Shown: in pieces, positions 25,303 through 34,624 of the stretch | Layout of the letters: each line of letters starts with the position of its first letter | Numbering within the stretch: position 1 is the stretch's first letter | DNA from: Planctomycetota bacterium | Lineage (GTDB): Bacteria; Planctomycetota; PLA2; JAEUHO01 | Direction of reading: 5' to 3' | NCBI GenBank assembly: GCA_030066775.1 | Contig: JASJAY010000055.1 | Coordinates: forward strand, 1-36,363 | DNA length: 36,363 bases | The notes under the pieces: generated by a model | What the model saw: the letters and a program-made list of their open reading frames with translations, nothing else | Told to the model about the DNA's origin: nothing | Database searches by the model: none | Program-made: the position numbers and the translations under genes

Positions 25303-26087
25303 GGCGCACGCTCCGCCGGCGTGCGCACGATCAGGCGGCCGTCCGGCGCAAGCACGCGCTCGGCCTCTGCGTGCGCGTCATCTCCCTCGATATCGAGCAG
25401 CACGAGATCGAAGGTGTCGTCGGCAAAGGGCAGGGCCTCCGGGTTCGCGACGACGAAGTCGGCGTTGTCGCGCACGAGCCGACCGAGGTCGATCTTGAGC
25501 TCCTTGATGCCGAGCTCGCGCGGCCCCGGGAGGAAGAAGTGCTCGCGCGTAACGGCGATGTTGCGCGCGCGTCGCACGCGCGCGATGCGCGCATCGAGCC
25601 CGACCGCGACGCCGACGTGCGCTGCCATCACGAAGGTCGCGCGGCCAACGCTGCAGCCCACGTGGAGCGCGCGCTCGGGACGCACGCCGTCGAGCGCCTC
25701 TACGAGACGCCGGTCGAGTGCCTCGTCGGCGGGATGCGTCGCGGTGTCGTAGCCCGGAGGCGGATCGACGACCAGGTCGCGGTAGTGCGCGACCACCTCG
25801 TCGAACGGTACGGCGTCGTGCCCCTCCCCCGCCTGACCCCGCACGAAGCGCACCATGCGTGGATCGTGCAGCGGGCTGCGCAGGTAGACGCTGCCCTGCG
25901 AACGGAGATGCGCGCGCAGGTCCTTGGGCGCGACCGCGATCCCCGCGAAGAGGGGCCGCACGTCGCGCCGATCACGGCTCACCAGGAACGCTTCCACGAT
26001 CTCGTCGTCGGCGGTGCGGATCGGATCGAGCTCGTACGCGGCGCGCGTGACGGGACAGCGGAGGAGGTCGACGACGGCGCGGCGCAT
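25299..26087 (-). CDS. SAM-dependent methyltransferase with Trm112-like N terminus
   Basis: The 262-residue product starts MRRAVVDLLRCPVTRAAYEL and continues to PLFAGIAVAPKDL at about residue 57, laid out like a Trm112/UPF0434 zinc-ribbon domain. Only one of its usual cysteines remains (Cys11), so zinc binding is unlikely. A class I methyltransferase core follows: motif I ALHVGCSVGRA at 140-150, an acidic residue at the end of beta-2 (VGLDARIARVRRAR), and later strands (FDLVLLDIEGDD, AERVLAPDGRLIV). A central segment (PRMVRFVRGQAGEGHD) is unassigned. The start is 12 nt after the kinase stop and the end overlaps the next gene by 4 nt, placing it firmly in the operon. Confidence 0.85.
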   Translation of the reverse strand: MRRAVVDLLRCPVTRAAYELDPIRTADDEIVEAFLVSRDRRDVRPLFAGIAVAPKDLRAHLRSQGSVYLRSPLHDPRMVRFVRGQAGEGHDAVPFDEVVAHYRDLVVDPPPGYDTATHPADEALDRRLVEALDGVRPERALHVGCSVGRATFVMAAHVGVAVGLDARIARVRRARNIAVTREHFFLPGPRELGIKELKIDLGRLVRDNADFVVANPEALPFADDTFDLVLLDIEGDDAHAEAERVLAPDGRLIVRTPAERAP

Positions 26088-26099
26088 AGGGCGCGTACC

Positions 26100-28652
26100 T
26101 TACCCGTCCTTGTCCGAATCGCCCTTGGCTTCGCCCTTGCCGCCGTCCTTGCGGTCGCCGCCCTTCTTTGGATCGAGCGCGTGGTGCGGGTCCGCCGCCT
26201 CGGCGGGCGCCAGCGTGTTGCGATAGAAGGCGATCACCCGCTGGAGCTGCTTCCACTTGGCGTGATCGGACGGGCGCAGCCGCCCTTCCCGATCGATCTC
26301 GCGGTAGACGGCATCGCCCTGCTCGTGCAGCGCGAGCGCGGCGCGCAGGCCCGCGATGCGCCCCGGCGACCCCTTGGCGTGGTCGCGCATCGCCTCGGTG
26401 GTCTTCAGGGACGCCAGCCCGGCCAGCACGTCGACATGACCCATGCGAACCGAGAGATGCAGCGGCGCCATCTTTCGCTGGATCTCGTCGAGCGCCCTGG
26501 CGCGCTCGTAGATGGGCGCGAGCCGCTCGAGCGCTGGGCGCCCCTGCGCCTTCACGGCCGTGGCCTCCCCGATCAGGCTCGCGAGCTGGATGCAGCGATA
26601 GACCACTCGCTCCGGGTAGTCCCTCGCCAGAGCCTCGGCCACGCGCGCGGCGGCCTGGAACGAGCGCTCGGCATCGGCAAACCGGCGCAGCTGCAGCTCT
26701 GCGTTCGCCTCGAGCCGCCAGCACAGGTTCAGCCGCACCCGGGTCCCGACGGCCTCCGGGTGCTCGGTGACGATCTGCTCCAAGCGGATCCGTGCTTCGC
26801 GCGCGAGCGTGTGGGCGCGCTCCGGCCTCCGCACCTTCAGCAGGACGGCGGCCTCGACCTCGCTCACGTACGTCTCCGCCAGGAGCGCCTCGTAGCCCTC
26901 GGGCAGCGCTTCGAGCTGGGCGCGCGCCTGCTCGACATAGTCGCGCGCGCTCTCGGCGCTCTTCGTGTACGTGTGGGACTGCGCGATGAAGGCGAGAATG
27001 CGCGCACGCAAGGCGAGGTAGCGCGGCTCGTCCGGATGACGCTCGATGAGGCGATCGACGAGACTCAGGCCTTCGCGGATCGCGGACTCGCCCATGCCTT
27101 GCGTGTCGATGCCCGGATTGCCGGTGTGGCCCTGGGCCATCGCCAGACGCTGGTACGCGTTCACGATGCCCTCGATGACCGTCGAGTCGTCCGGCGAGAG
27201 CCGCTCGAGCTCCTTCAGGCGCTCGATGGTCTCGTTCAGCATGCGCTCGGCGACGGCCGCGCCGCCCGGCACCTCGATCAGGTCCGGCGCGCCGTCGGAG
27301 ATCGTCTCGACGCTCTGCGCGAACTGGTGCTCGAAGAGCGCCTGGAAGCGGTCGCGCTGCGCCTGTGCCTCCGCGGCCTCGCGCTCGGCGCGCTTCTCGG
27401 CGCGACGGGCCTCTTGCGCATTCGTGCGCGCCCGGTCCTCGGCGCGCTTCGAGGCGAAGGCGAACTGCAGGCTCACGATCGCGGCCGTGACGGCGACGAC
27501 GAACACAGCCACGGAGGCGCCCACGAACACCTTGTTGCGTCGCGCGAAGAGCCTCAGCTGGTGGACGGCGCTCGGCGGGCGGGCCTCGACGGCCTCCCCC
27601 GCGAGATGGCGCCTGAGGTCGTCGGCGAGGGCGCCGGCCGCGGCGTAGCGCCGCGTGGGCTCCTTGTCGAGGCACTTGAGCACGATGGCCTCGAGGTCCT
27701 GACGGATGTCGGGCACGTGGGTCCGGGGACGCCGCGGCGACGACTCCACGATGCGGCGCGCCGAGGTGAGGAAGTCGCTCTTGTCGACCTCGATCGGCAG
27801 CGTGTCGGTCAGGAGCTGATACAGCACGACGCCCAGCGCGTACACGTCGCTGCGCGTGTCCACGTCGCCGCCCGCCACCTGCTCGGGGCTCATGTACGCG
27901 AGCGTGCCCACGACCTCGTCGGCCTGGGTACGCAGCGTCGCCTCCAGCGCCTCGCGGTCGGCGACGCGCGCGACGCCGAAGTCGATCACCTTGGGCTTGC
28001 CGCGCTTGCCGACGAGCAGGTTGTCGGGCTTGAGGTCGCGGTGGATGATCCCACGCTGGTGTCCGTGCTGCACCGCGTCGCAAACGTCGAGGAAGAGCGC
28101 CAGCCGGTCCTTGGTCTCGAGCCCGCGTTCGCGCGCGTGCTCGATGAGCGTCAGCGGCTCCTCGATCCGCTCCATCGCGAACCACGGCAGCTCGCCCAGA
28201 CCCCCTTCGACGGCGTGCACACCTGCGTCGTAGATCTGCGCGATGCCGGGATGGCGCAGCGTGCCCAGGACCTCGATCTCGTAACGGAAGCGCTCCGCCG
28301 CGCCGCGACCGAGCAGCGAGGCCTGCATCACCTTGAGCGCCACACGCCGACGCGGCGTCTCCTGCTGCGCCTCGAACACCGTGCCCATGCCGCCGCGCCC
28401 GATCGTGCCGATGAGCTCGTACGACCCGATGCGCGTCCCCGGCTCGAGGCCGGTGTCGCTGCCGCGCAGGAGCGACGGCGCCGTGTCGAAGAACGTGTCG
28501 TCGGCGAGGCTTGCCTCGATCAGGTCGCGCGCCTCGGCCAGGAGCTCGGCGTCGCCCGCACAGGCGTCGGCGAGCCAGGCGTCGCGCTCCGCCTCGGGTC
28601 GATCCAGGGCGCCTTCGACGAGCGCCCGCAGCTCGGCGAAGCGTTCATCCAT
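26100..28652 (-). CDS. Transmembrane serine/threonine protein kinase with TPR-like sensor region
   Basis: An 850-residue Hanks-type kinase. Residues 1-70 are a helical leader (ERFAELRALVEGALDRPE). The kinase domain spans about 75-350: glycine loop GRGGMG 85-90, Lys107 in VALK, catalytic HRDLKPDN 204-211 (Asp206), and DFG 224-226, all intact. One membrane helix lies at about 375-397. A charged coiled coil (ARRAEKRAEREAAEAQAQR) and a long TPR-like region follow, ending in a Lys/Asp/Gly-rich tail. The TPR part is predicted outside the cytoplasm, as a sensor. The ATG at 28652 overlaps the sigma factor stop by 8 nt; upstream in-frame codons lie within the sigma gene. Confidence 0.95.
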   Translation of the reverse strand: MDERFAELRALVEGALDRPEAERDAWLADACAGDAELLAEARDLIEASLADDTFFDTAPSLLRGSDTGLEPGTRIGSYELIGTIGRGGMGTVFEAQQETPRRRVALKVMQASLLGRGAAERFRYEIEVLGTLRHPGIAQIYDAGVHAVEGGLGELPWFAMERIEEPLTLIEHARERGLETKDRLALFLDVCDAVQHGHQRGIIHRDLKPDNLLVGKRGKPKVIDFGVARVADREALEATLRTQADEVVGTLAYMSPEQVAGGDVDTRSDVYALGVVLYQLLTDTLPIEVDKSDFLTSARRIVESSPRRPRTHVPDIRQDLEAIVLKCLDKEPTRRYAAAGALADDLRRHLAGEAVEARPPSAVHQLRLFARRNKVFVGASVAVFVVAVTAAIVSLQFAFASKRAEDRARTNAQEARRAEKRAEREAAEAQAQRDRFQALFEHQFAQSVETISDGAPDLIEVPGGAAVAERMLNETIERLKELERLSPDDSTVIEGIVNAYQRLAMAQGHTGNPGIDTQGMGESAIREGLSLVDRLIERHPDEPRYLALRARILAFIAQSHTYTKSAESARDYVEQARAQLEALPEGYEALLAETYVSEVEAAVLLKVRRPERAHTLAREARIRLEQIVTEHPEAVGTRVRLNLCWRLEANAELQLRRFADAERSFQAAARVAEALARDYPERVVYRCIQLASLIGEATAVKAQGRPALERLAPIYERARALDEIQRKMAPLHLSVRMGHVDVLAGLASLKTTEAMRDHAKGSPGRIAGLRAALALHEQGDAVYREIDREGRLRPSDHAKWKQLQRVIAFYRNTLAPAEAADPHHALDPKKGGDRKDGGKGEAKGDSDKDG

Positions 28653-29226
28653 CGTGCGCGCCCTTCTCGAGCTCACGCTTGAGCCAGCCCCGCGCAAACG
28701 ACCACGCGAGCGACGCCTGGCGCTCCGTCATGCCCAGCAGCGCGCCCGTCTCCTTCAGCGTGAGCCCGCCGAAGAAGCGCAGCTCGACGACGCGCGCGAC
28801 GCCCTCGTCCCGCTCCGTCAGGCGCTCGAGCGCCTCGTGGACGGCCAGAAGGTCGGTGTGACGCGCGTCCCAGTACGACAGCGCGTCCTCGATCAGGGGC
28901 TGGGCCCGCTCGCGCTGGCGCTTCTTGGCCGAGCGCCGGCGTGCGTGGTCGACCAAGACGTGGCGCATCGCCCGGGCCGCGAGGCGGACGAAGTGCTCGC
29001 GGTCCTTCACCGAGGCTTCGGCGCCGCCCATGAGGCGCAACCAGGCCTCGTTGATGAGCGCCGTCGTCTGCAGCGTGTGGTTGTCGCGTTCGCGCGCCAT
29101 CATGCGCTGCGCGATCGAATGGAGCTGCTCGTAGACCAGCGGAAAGAGCGCGTCCGCAGCCTCCGCGTCGCCCTCCTCCAGGCGGCGGATCAGCTCGATC
29201 GTCTTGTCCGGTCCGTCCGCATTCAC
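28645..29226 (-). CDS. ECF-type sigma factor of the TIGR02999-like group
   Basis: A 193-residue sigma factor. LFPLVYEQLHSIAQRMMAR and TALINEAWLRL are diagnostic of the ECF group that is usually encoded beside Ser/Thr kinases. Region 2 includes HFVRLAARAMRHVLVDHARR. Region 4 is GLTLKETGALLGMTERQAS. The start is GTG 29226; an ATG 4 nt downstream is out of frame. TAGGGT ends 8 nt upstream and there is no Shine-Dalgarno sequence, suggesting a leaderless mRNA. By analogy with kinase-linked ECF factors it is probably controlled by phosphorylation by the downstream kinase rather than by an anti-sigma factor. Confidence 0.94.
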   Translation of the reverse strand: MNADGPDKTIELIRRLEEGDAEAADALFPLVYEQLHSIAQRMMARERDNHTLQTTALINEAWLRLMGGAEASVKDREHFVRLAARAMRHVLVDHARRRSAKKRQRERAQPLIEDALSYWDARHTDLLAVHEALERLTERDEGVARVVELRFFGGLTLKETGALLGMTERQASLAWSFARGWLKRELEKGAHDG

Positions 29227-29234
29227 GATGATCG

Positions 29235-29240
29235 ACCCTA
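29235..29240 (-). promoter_or_regulatory. -10-like box of the sigma/kinase operon
   Basis: TAGGGT on the minus strand lies 8 nt before the GTG start of the sigma gene. The spacer CGATCATC has no ribosome binding site. No sigma-70 -35 box is evident, so a different sigma factor, possibly the encoded one, may read it. Confidence 0.35.
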
Positions 29241-29366
29241 TCCGAAGCGCCGGATCCGGGCGAGGGGCCGGGAGGCAAGCGCCGGGGCACGCACAATTTC
29301 GGTCGCCTCGGAGCCCCGTGCGCCAGAATCGGACCGGGCGGCGACGAACACAGGAGGAGGAGCGAC

Positions 29367-30281
29367 ATGGCAGCCGGCGGCTCGGTGCGCGTGATCGTGC
29401 TGGCCTTCTTCGCGAACCTGGGCATCGCGATCGCGAAGCTCGTGGCCGCGATCGTGACGCGCTCGGGCTCGATGATGGCCGAGTCGATCCACAGCTTCGC
29501 GGATGCGGGCAATCAGCTGCTGCTGCTCTTGGGCGACAAGCGCGCCAAGAAGCCGGCCGACGAGCAGCACCCCTTGGGCTACGGACGCGAGGCGTACTTC
29601 TGGGCGCTGCTCGTGGCGGTGATGCTGTTCGTCCTGGGCGGCGCCTACTCGCTGTACGAGGGCATCCACAAGATGAAGGACCCGCACCCGATCAACCAGC
29701 CCGGCTGGGCGATCGGCGTGCTCACGCTCGGGATGCTGCTCGAGGGCTACAGCCTGAAGGCCGCGTGGGACGAGGGCAAGCGGCGCCGCGGCAGCACGCC
29801 GCTGTACGCCTGGGCGCGAACGACCGGCAACGTGAACCTCCTGGTCGTGCTCTTCGAGGACATCGCGGCGATGGCCGGGCTCGTGCTCGCGTTCATTGCG
29901 GTCGGACTCACCTGGATCACGGGCGACCCGCTCTTCGACGCACTCGGGTCGTGCGTGATCGGCGTGCTGCTGCTCTACGTGGCGGTCTTCCTCGTGGTGC
30001 AGGTGCGGCGCCTGATCGTGGGCTTCACCGCGGGCCCGGAGATCCGCGCCGGCATGACGGCCATCTGGGAGCGCCACGGCTTCGAGGTCGTGCACCTCGC
30101 TGCGCTCTGGAGCGGACCCGACCGGCTCTTCGTGGTCGGGAAGGTCAAGCCGCGCGACACGAGCATCCCCGCCGGCCGGCTGGTCGAGATCCTCGACGAG
30201 GCCGACAAGGAGGTCTACCGCGCGTATCCCGAGGTGCGCTTCCACTTCGTCGAGCCCGACTTCGACGCGGACGGCTTCTAG
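29367..30281 (+). CDS. Cation diffusion facilitator, ZnT9-like subgroup
   Basis: A 304-residue inner-membrane transporter predicted to exchange divalent metal for protons. The second membrane helix carries His42 and Asp46 (HSFADAGNQ). The fifth-helix site is Glu164/Asp165 (LLVVLFEDIAAMAG) instead of the usual HxxxD pair, a feature of the SLC30A9/ZnT9-like branch. HPLGYGREAYFWALL is another family signature. A cytoplasmic C-terminal domain (GPEIRAGM to YPEVRFHFVEPD) is present. The ATG has a very strong AGGAGGAG ribosome binding site. Metal specificity cannot be told from the sequence. Confidence 0.93.
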   Translation: MAAGGSVRVIVLAFFANLGIAIAKLVAAIVTRSGSMMAESIHSFADAGNQLLLLLGDKRAKKPADEQHPLGYGREAYFWALLVAVMLFVLGGAYSLYEGIHKMKDPHPINQPGWAIGVLTLGMLLEGYSLKAAWDEGKRRRGSTPLYAWARTTGNVNLLVVLFEDIAAMAGLVLAFIAVGLTWITGDPLFDALGSCVIGVLLLYVAVFLVVQVRRLIVGFTAGPEIRAGMTAIWERHGFEVVHLAALWSGPDRLFVVGKVKPRDTSIPAGRLVEILDEADKEVYRAYPEVRFHFVEPDFDADGF

Positions 30282-30300
30282 CGCTCGGAGGGCGAACCGG

Positions 30301-30306
30301 TATCGT
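30301..30306 (+). promoter_or_regulatory. -10-like box of yqgE
   Basis: TATCGT lies 7 nt before the GTG start at 30314, with no ribosome binding site between them. This suggests a leaderless transcript separate from the upstream CDF gene. Confidence 0.35.
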
Positions 30307-30313
30307 CGGTCGC

Positions 30314-30865
30314 GTGGACTCGCTCCGGGGCCAGCTGCTGATTGCGCCGCCGCACTTGACCGATCCGAACTTCGCGAAGACGGTGGTGTTCATCGTGTCG
30401 CACGATGCGGAGGGCGCGTTCGGCCTCGTGCTCAATCGGCCCTCGGACACGGGCATCCACGAGGTGTGGGAGAAGATGCGCGGGCGCCGGTGCGTGCGCA
30501 CGGACTTCCTCTACGTCGGCGGACCCGTGCAAGGGCCGCTGATGCTGCTGCACGGCGATCCCTTCGCCGGCGACGCCGAGGTGATCGAAGGCGTGTTCTG
30601 CTGCGCCCAAGCAAACGAGCTCGAAGCGCGCGTCGACGACGAGACGCCGCCCATGCGCTTCTATGCCGGGTACTCGGGCTGGGGTGAGGGCCAGCTGGAG
30701 ATGGAGCTCTCGATCGGGTCGTGGCTCACGGTGCCCGCCGAAGCGGAGCACATCTTCCACCTCGAAGGCGACGACCTGTGGACGCAGGTCTTCCGCAAGT
30801 ACGTGGATGCGACGTCGCTGCCGGACGGCTTCCGTCCACGCGACGACGAACCGACGAAGAACTAG
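30314..30865 (+). CDS. YqgE/AlgH (UPF0301) family protein
   Basis: The 183-residue product matches the UPF0301 family along its whole length (typical size about 187). Landmarks are LLIAPPHLTDPNFAKTVVFI, HDAEGAFGLVLNRP, LYVGGPVQGPLMLLH, RFYAGYSGWGEGQLEMEL and WLTVPA. The family is widespread and cytosolic; its biochemical role is not settled. The GTG start at 30314 gives VDSLRGQLLIAPP, aligning with the conserved N terminus. It lies 32 nt after the CDF gene and converges on the next gene across a 9-nt gap. Confidence 0.93.
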   Translation: MDSLRGQLLIAPPHLTDPNFAKTVVFIVSHDAEGAFGLVLNRPSDTGIHEVWEKMRGRRCVRTDFLYVGGPVQGPLMLLHGDPFAGDAEVIEGVFCCAQANELEARVDDETPPMRFYAGYSGWGEGQLEMELSIGSWLTVPAEAEHIFHLEGDDLWTQVFRKYVDATSLPDGFRPRDDEPTKN

Positions 30866-30874
30866 GTCGACGTC

Positions 30875-32092
30875 CTAGCGCTGCGTGGCCTGGAGTCGAT
30901 CGAGGATGCGATGCGCATCCTCCGGCGACAGCTCGTCGAGCCGCGCCTCGAAGTCGGCGACGACGTCGCGCGCGGCCTCTTCGCGATCCGCATGCGTCCC
31001 GGCGTTGTGCAGCCGGACGGCGTGGTGCACGCCGACGAGGCCCTCGGCGTACAGGAAGAGCGCCGTGGGCAGCGTGGCGACCTCCGCGAGGGTGACCAGC
31101 GCGGGCTCGAGGATCGCCGCGGCCGTCGCGCGCTCGGGACCGGACGACCGGGCCGCCGCGACCGCCGCCTTCGCCTGGGCGTGGGCAAGCGGATGGTCCA
31201 TGCCCGCGAGCGTCTCGGCGGCGAGGCGCCGGTGGTCCCGCGCCGCGCGCGGCGCGTCGATGCCCGGCCCCGTCACGCGGACCTTGCCGCCCACCTCCGC
31301 GTAGACGTACTCGCGGGGATCGTCGCCCAGGCCGCAGTAGACATCCCGCGGACGCTCCCCGCGTCGGTCCAGGACGTACGCGCCGCCAATGAGCTCCGTG
31401 TCCGGTCCGGGGTGGTTCAGGGTGACGCCGTGCAGCACGAGATGCACGACCGGCGCGCCGGACGGATCGTCATCCAGGTCCTGGATGTCCTGCGCGATGC
31501 GGCGCGCGTGGATGCGCGCCGCGACGATCGCTCCGTAGAGCGACGCGAGGCGCGTGGGCACGACCGCCTCGTCGCGCAGCAGCGCCAGGCGATCGAGCCC
31601 GTCCGAGCGAAGCTCGTCGGCGAGGGCGTGCGCGAACGGGAGGTGCGCCCCTGCGAGCGTCGCGTGGATCGCGCCGCAGTAGGTCGACTTGTCGCCATAC
31701 CGGTCCATCAGACCGAACTTCACACCGTCCCGGCCGGACTGGGTCACGGCGACGTGCGTGTTCACCTTCGCGATCACCAGCAGCCAACCGCGGCGCGCCG
31801 CGCGGGTCGCGAAGTGGGCCTGCACGACCTGCATGCTGCCCCACTCGTAGCGTGCCCCGGGGTTCGAGATGTGGAAGGGGACGTGGCTCCCGTATTTGAG
31901 TCGCGGCAAGAGCTCCTGCGTGAAGTCGCGCCGGAACGCATCGCCGCACTCGAACTCCGACTCGTCGCTGCAGGTCACGTGCAGCGCGCCGAACGCGGTC
32001 GCCCCGGATGCCCGCGCGAGACTCCGAAGCTCGGCGCACACGGCGGCGAAGGGGTGCTCGCGGCCGATCAGCGGCATCAACGCCTCGAGCAT
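30875..32092 (-). CDS. Unknown soluble protein, 405 aa
   Basis: I do not recognise this protein. It has no signal peptide or membrane segment. The first 180 residues are mixed alpha/beta with distinctive segments: GALHVTCSDESEFECGDAF, RYEWGSMQVVQAHFATRA, LLVIAKVNTHVAVTQSG and MDRYGDKSTYCGAIHAT. A central part includes VVHLVLHGVTLNHPGPDTEL and DVYCGLGDDPREYVYAEV. The last 150 residues are helical and Ala/Arg/Asp-rich. GGAGGGA precedes the ATG at 32092. It is divergent from the Spy-like gene, and their -10-like sequences overlap near 32146. The length, codon pattern and ribosome binding site make it a convincing real gene. Confidence 0.85.
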   Translation of the reverse strand: MLEALMPLIGREHPFAAVCAELRSLARASGATAFGALHVTCSDESEFECGDAFRRDFTQELLPRLKYGSHVPFHISNPGARYEWGSMQVVQAHFATRAARRGWLLVIAKVNTHVAVTQSGRDGVKFGLMDRYGDKSTYCGAIHATLAGAHLPFAHALADELRSDGLDRLALLRDEAVVPTRLASLYGAIVAARIHARRIAQDIQDLDDDPSGAPVVHLVLHGVTLNHPGPDTELIGGAYVLDRRGERPRDVYCGLGDDPREYVYAEVGGKVRVTGPGIDAPRAARDHRRLAAETLAGMDHPLAHAQAKAAVAAARSSGPERATAAAILEPALVTLAEVATLPTALFLYAEGLVGVHHAVRLHNAGTHADREEAARDVVADFEARLDELSPEDAHRILDRLQATQR

Positions 32093-32175
32093 CGCTGTCC
32101 CTCCGGAATCGCGGCCCTCCGCGAAACCCCCAACGCCGCCGGTGGTATCACGGACAGACCCTGGAGGTAATCCCG

Positions 32176-32961
32176 ATGTCCACGAGCACGCTCGTCTCCA
32201 TCGCCGCCATCCTGCTGCTCGGCGGTGCGTCCGTCGTCCTCTACGCCCAGAACCAGGCCCTCGAGGAGCGCCTGGACGACTTGGAAGCCCGATCCGGTTC
32301 GCTGGCCACCGGGGACGTGTCGGACGCGGCCCTGCCGGAGCTCGGCGGCGAGACCGTGGCCGACTCGGTGGAGCGTCTCGACACCGCCATCGACCAGCTC
32401 TCGAGCCGTCTGGCCGATACCGAGAGCCGGATCGCGAAGCGGGAGACGGCTGCGGCCCCCGACGGCGGCGGCGGGCTCGACCTCGACGCGCCGGCGCTCG
32501 ACGAGAAGGTGCGCGACATCGTGCTCGACATGACGGGCGACGTGCGCTTCCGGGAGAAGCTCGGCCTCCGCGGCGCCCCCAACCTGCCGAAGAAGCCGGC
32601 GTTCGGTCAGCTGGCGGAGGTCCTCGAGCTCGACGCCACCCAGGAGGACGCCTTCCGCAAGGACCTCATGGAGCTGAAGGAGGGCTTCCTCGCGATCATC
32701 GCCATGGAGCGCGACGACGGCATCGTGCTGCTCGAGGAGATCCAGAAGGTGGAGTCGCTCCCGGAGCACGATCCGAAGCGGGCGCAGACCTTCATGCGGC
32801 TCTTCACGATGAAGATCCCGGGCACGGAGAAGACCTACGTCACACGGCTCGTCGAGATGACCAGCACCATGCGTCGCAAGACGGAGGACTACCTCCGGCC
32901 GGAGCAGGTCAAGCGCTTCAACAGCCTCGACATCGACCTCATGGGCGTCGAGATCGACTAG
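32176..32961 (+). CDS. Membrane-anchored coiled-coil protein with Spy-like C terminus
   Basis: The 261-residue product has an N-terminal hydrophobic anchor (about residues 6-23, VSIAAILLLGGASVVLYA) without a clear cleavage site. A coiled coil follows (ALEERLDDLEARSG, VERLDTAIDQLSSRLADTES). The C-terminal 130 residues are helical with a pattern (LELDATQEDAFRKDLMELKE ... LRPEQVKRFNSL) like the LTxxQ repeats of Spy/CpxP periplasmic chaperones; that resemblance is tentative. GGAGG at 32163-32167 supports the ATG at 32176. TATCAC at 32146-32151 is a possible -10 box. The coding region ends 1 nt before a perfect palindrome. Confidence 0.8.
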   Translation: MSTSTLVSIAAILLLGGASVVLYAQNQALEERLDDLEARSGSLATGDVSDAALPELGGETVADSVERLDTAIDQLSSRLADTESRIAKRETAAAPDGGGGLDLDAPALDEKVRDIVLDMTGDVRFREKLGLRGAPNLPKKPAFGQLAEVLELDATQEDAFRKDLMELKEGFLAIIAMERDDGIVLLEEIQKVESLPEHDPKRAQTFMRLFTMKIPGTEKTYVTRLVEMTSTMRRKTEDYLRPEQVKRFNSLDIDLMGVEID

Positions 32962-32962
32962 C

Positions 32963-32980
32963 GACAGAGGGTACCCTCTG

Positions 32981-32982
<2 letters not shown>
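32963..32982. repeat. Perfect 20-bp palindrome between convergent genes
   Basis: GACAGAGGGTACCCTCTGTC is its own reverse complement. It starts 1 nt after the stop of the Spy-like gene and includes two bases of mrp's TGA (32983-32981). No T-run follows on either strand. It could be a hairpin mRNA end for both genes or a REP-like element. Confidence 0.9.
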
Positions 32983-33835
<853 letters not shown>

Positions 33836-33949
33836 GGGATGTCTCCAGGAGGACTGCCGAACGGGGGATCGTACCCGCCCCCCGCCGGGGGGCGACGCGG
33901 GCCCGGAGTGAACCGGGCCCGTGTCCGACGCGCCTCCGGAGCGCTGGAA

Positions 33950-34624
33950 TCAGGCGACGGCGGCGGGCTCGACGAGGCGCAACACCTCGGCCACGCAGCG
34001 CTCGATGCCGGCGGCGACGTCCTTCACGCCGGGGCCCAGCATGTACGCCGGGGTCGAGACGATGCGGTGCTCGGTGTCCACGACGAAGTCCTCGACGGGG
34101 CACTCCTGGTGCTTCGCGCCGCAGGCCTCGATCGCCTGCGCGGTGCCGGCGTCGTTGCCGATCGTGAGCGTCGGCGCGTGCTCGCCGAGGGCCTTCGCGA
34201 TCAGGCCCGGTGCGATGCAGATGGCGCCGATCGGCTTCTTCTGCGCGTACACGGCCTGCACGAGCGCGGCCACGCCCGGGTCGATCTCCGCGTCGGGGCC
34301 CTGGGTCGCGAACGTGCTCAGGTTGAGCGCTGCGCCGAACCCGCCGGGCAGGATGAGCGCGTCGAGCTCGTCCGCATTCGCCTCCGTCACGTCGCGGATG
34401 GCGCCGCGCGCGATGCGGGCGGACTCGACGAGCACGTTGCGCGTCTCGCCCGTCTCCTCGCCCGTGAGGTGGTTGACGACCTTCGCCTGGTCGCGATCCG
34501 GCGCGAAGCACACCGCCTCGGCGCCGCCGCGCTCGATGGCGAGCAAGGTCAGCACGCTCTCGTGGATCTCCGCACCGTCCTGGAAACCACAGCCGCTCAG
34601 TACGACACCGATTCGAGCACCCAT
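33950..34624 (-). CDS. elbB: Isoprenoid biosynthesis glyoxalase-like protein ElbB
   Basis: A 224-residue DJ-1/PfpI-superfamily protein closely matching E. coli ElbB. Shared segments are IGVVLSGCGFQDGAEIHE, VCFAPDRDQAKVVNHLTGE, ETRNVLVESARIARG, ALILPGGFGAALNLSTFA and STPAYMLG. The nucleophile Cys is in GAICIAPG. ElbB has weak glyoxalase activity and was linked to isoprenoid yield; its physiological role is unsettled. The ATG at 34624 is preferred over the one at 34633 because GGAGG sits 9 nt before it and directly abuts the other. Confidence 0.95.
   Translation of the reverse strand: MGARIGVVLSGCGFQDGAEIHESVLTLLAIERGGAEAVCFAPDRDQAKVVNHLTGEETGETRNVLVESARIARGAIRDVTEANADELDALILPGGFGAALNLSTFATQGPDAEIDPGVAALVQAVYAQKKPIGAICIAPGLIAKALGEHAPTLTIGNDAGTAQAIEACGAKHQECPVEDFVVDTEHRIVSTPAYMLGPGVKDVAAGIERCVAEVLRLVEPAAVA

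Noticed and set aside
22714..28682. Two plus-strand open frames of more than 1000 codons
   Set aside because: They are antisense to the cyclophilin fusion, lipid-kinase-like, methyltransferase and kinase genes, all with intact motifs. The plus-strand products are Arg/Leu/Val-rich without any domain.
28653..28697. Longer kinase start 15 codons upstream
   Set aside because: It lies within the sigma coding region; the ATG at 28652 forms a typical start/stop overlap and gives a sensible helical N terminus.
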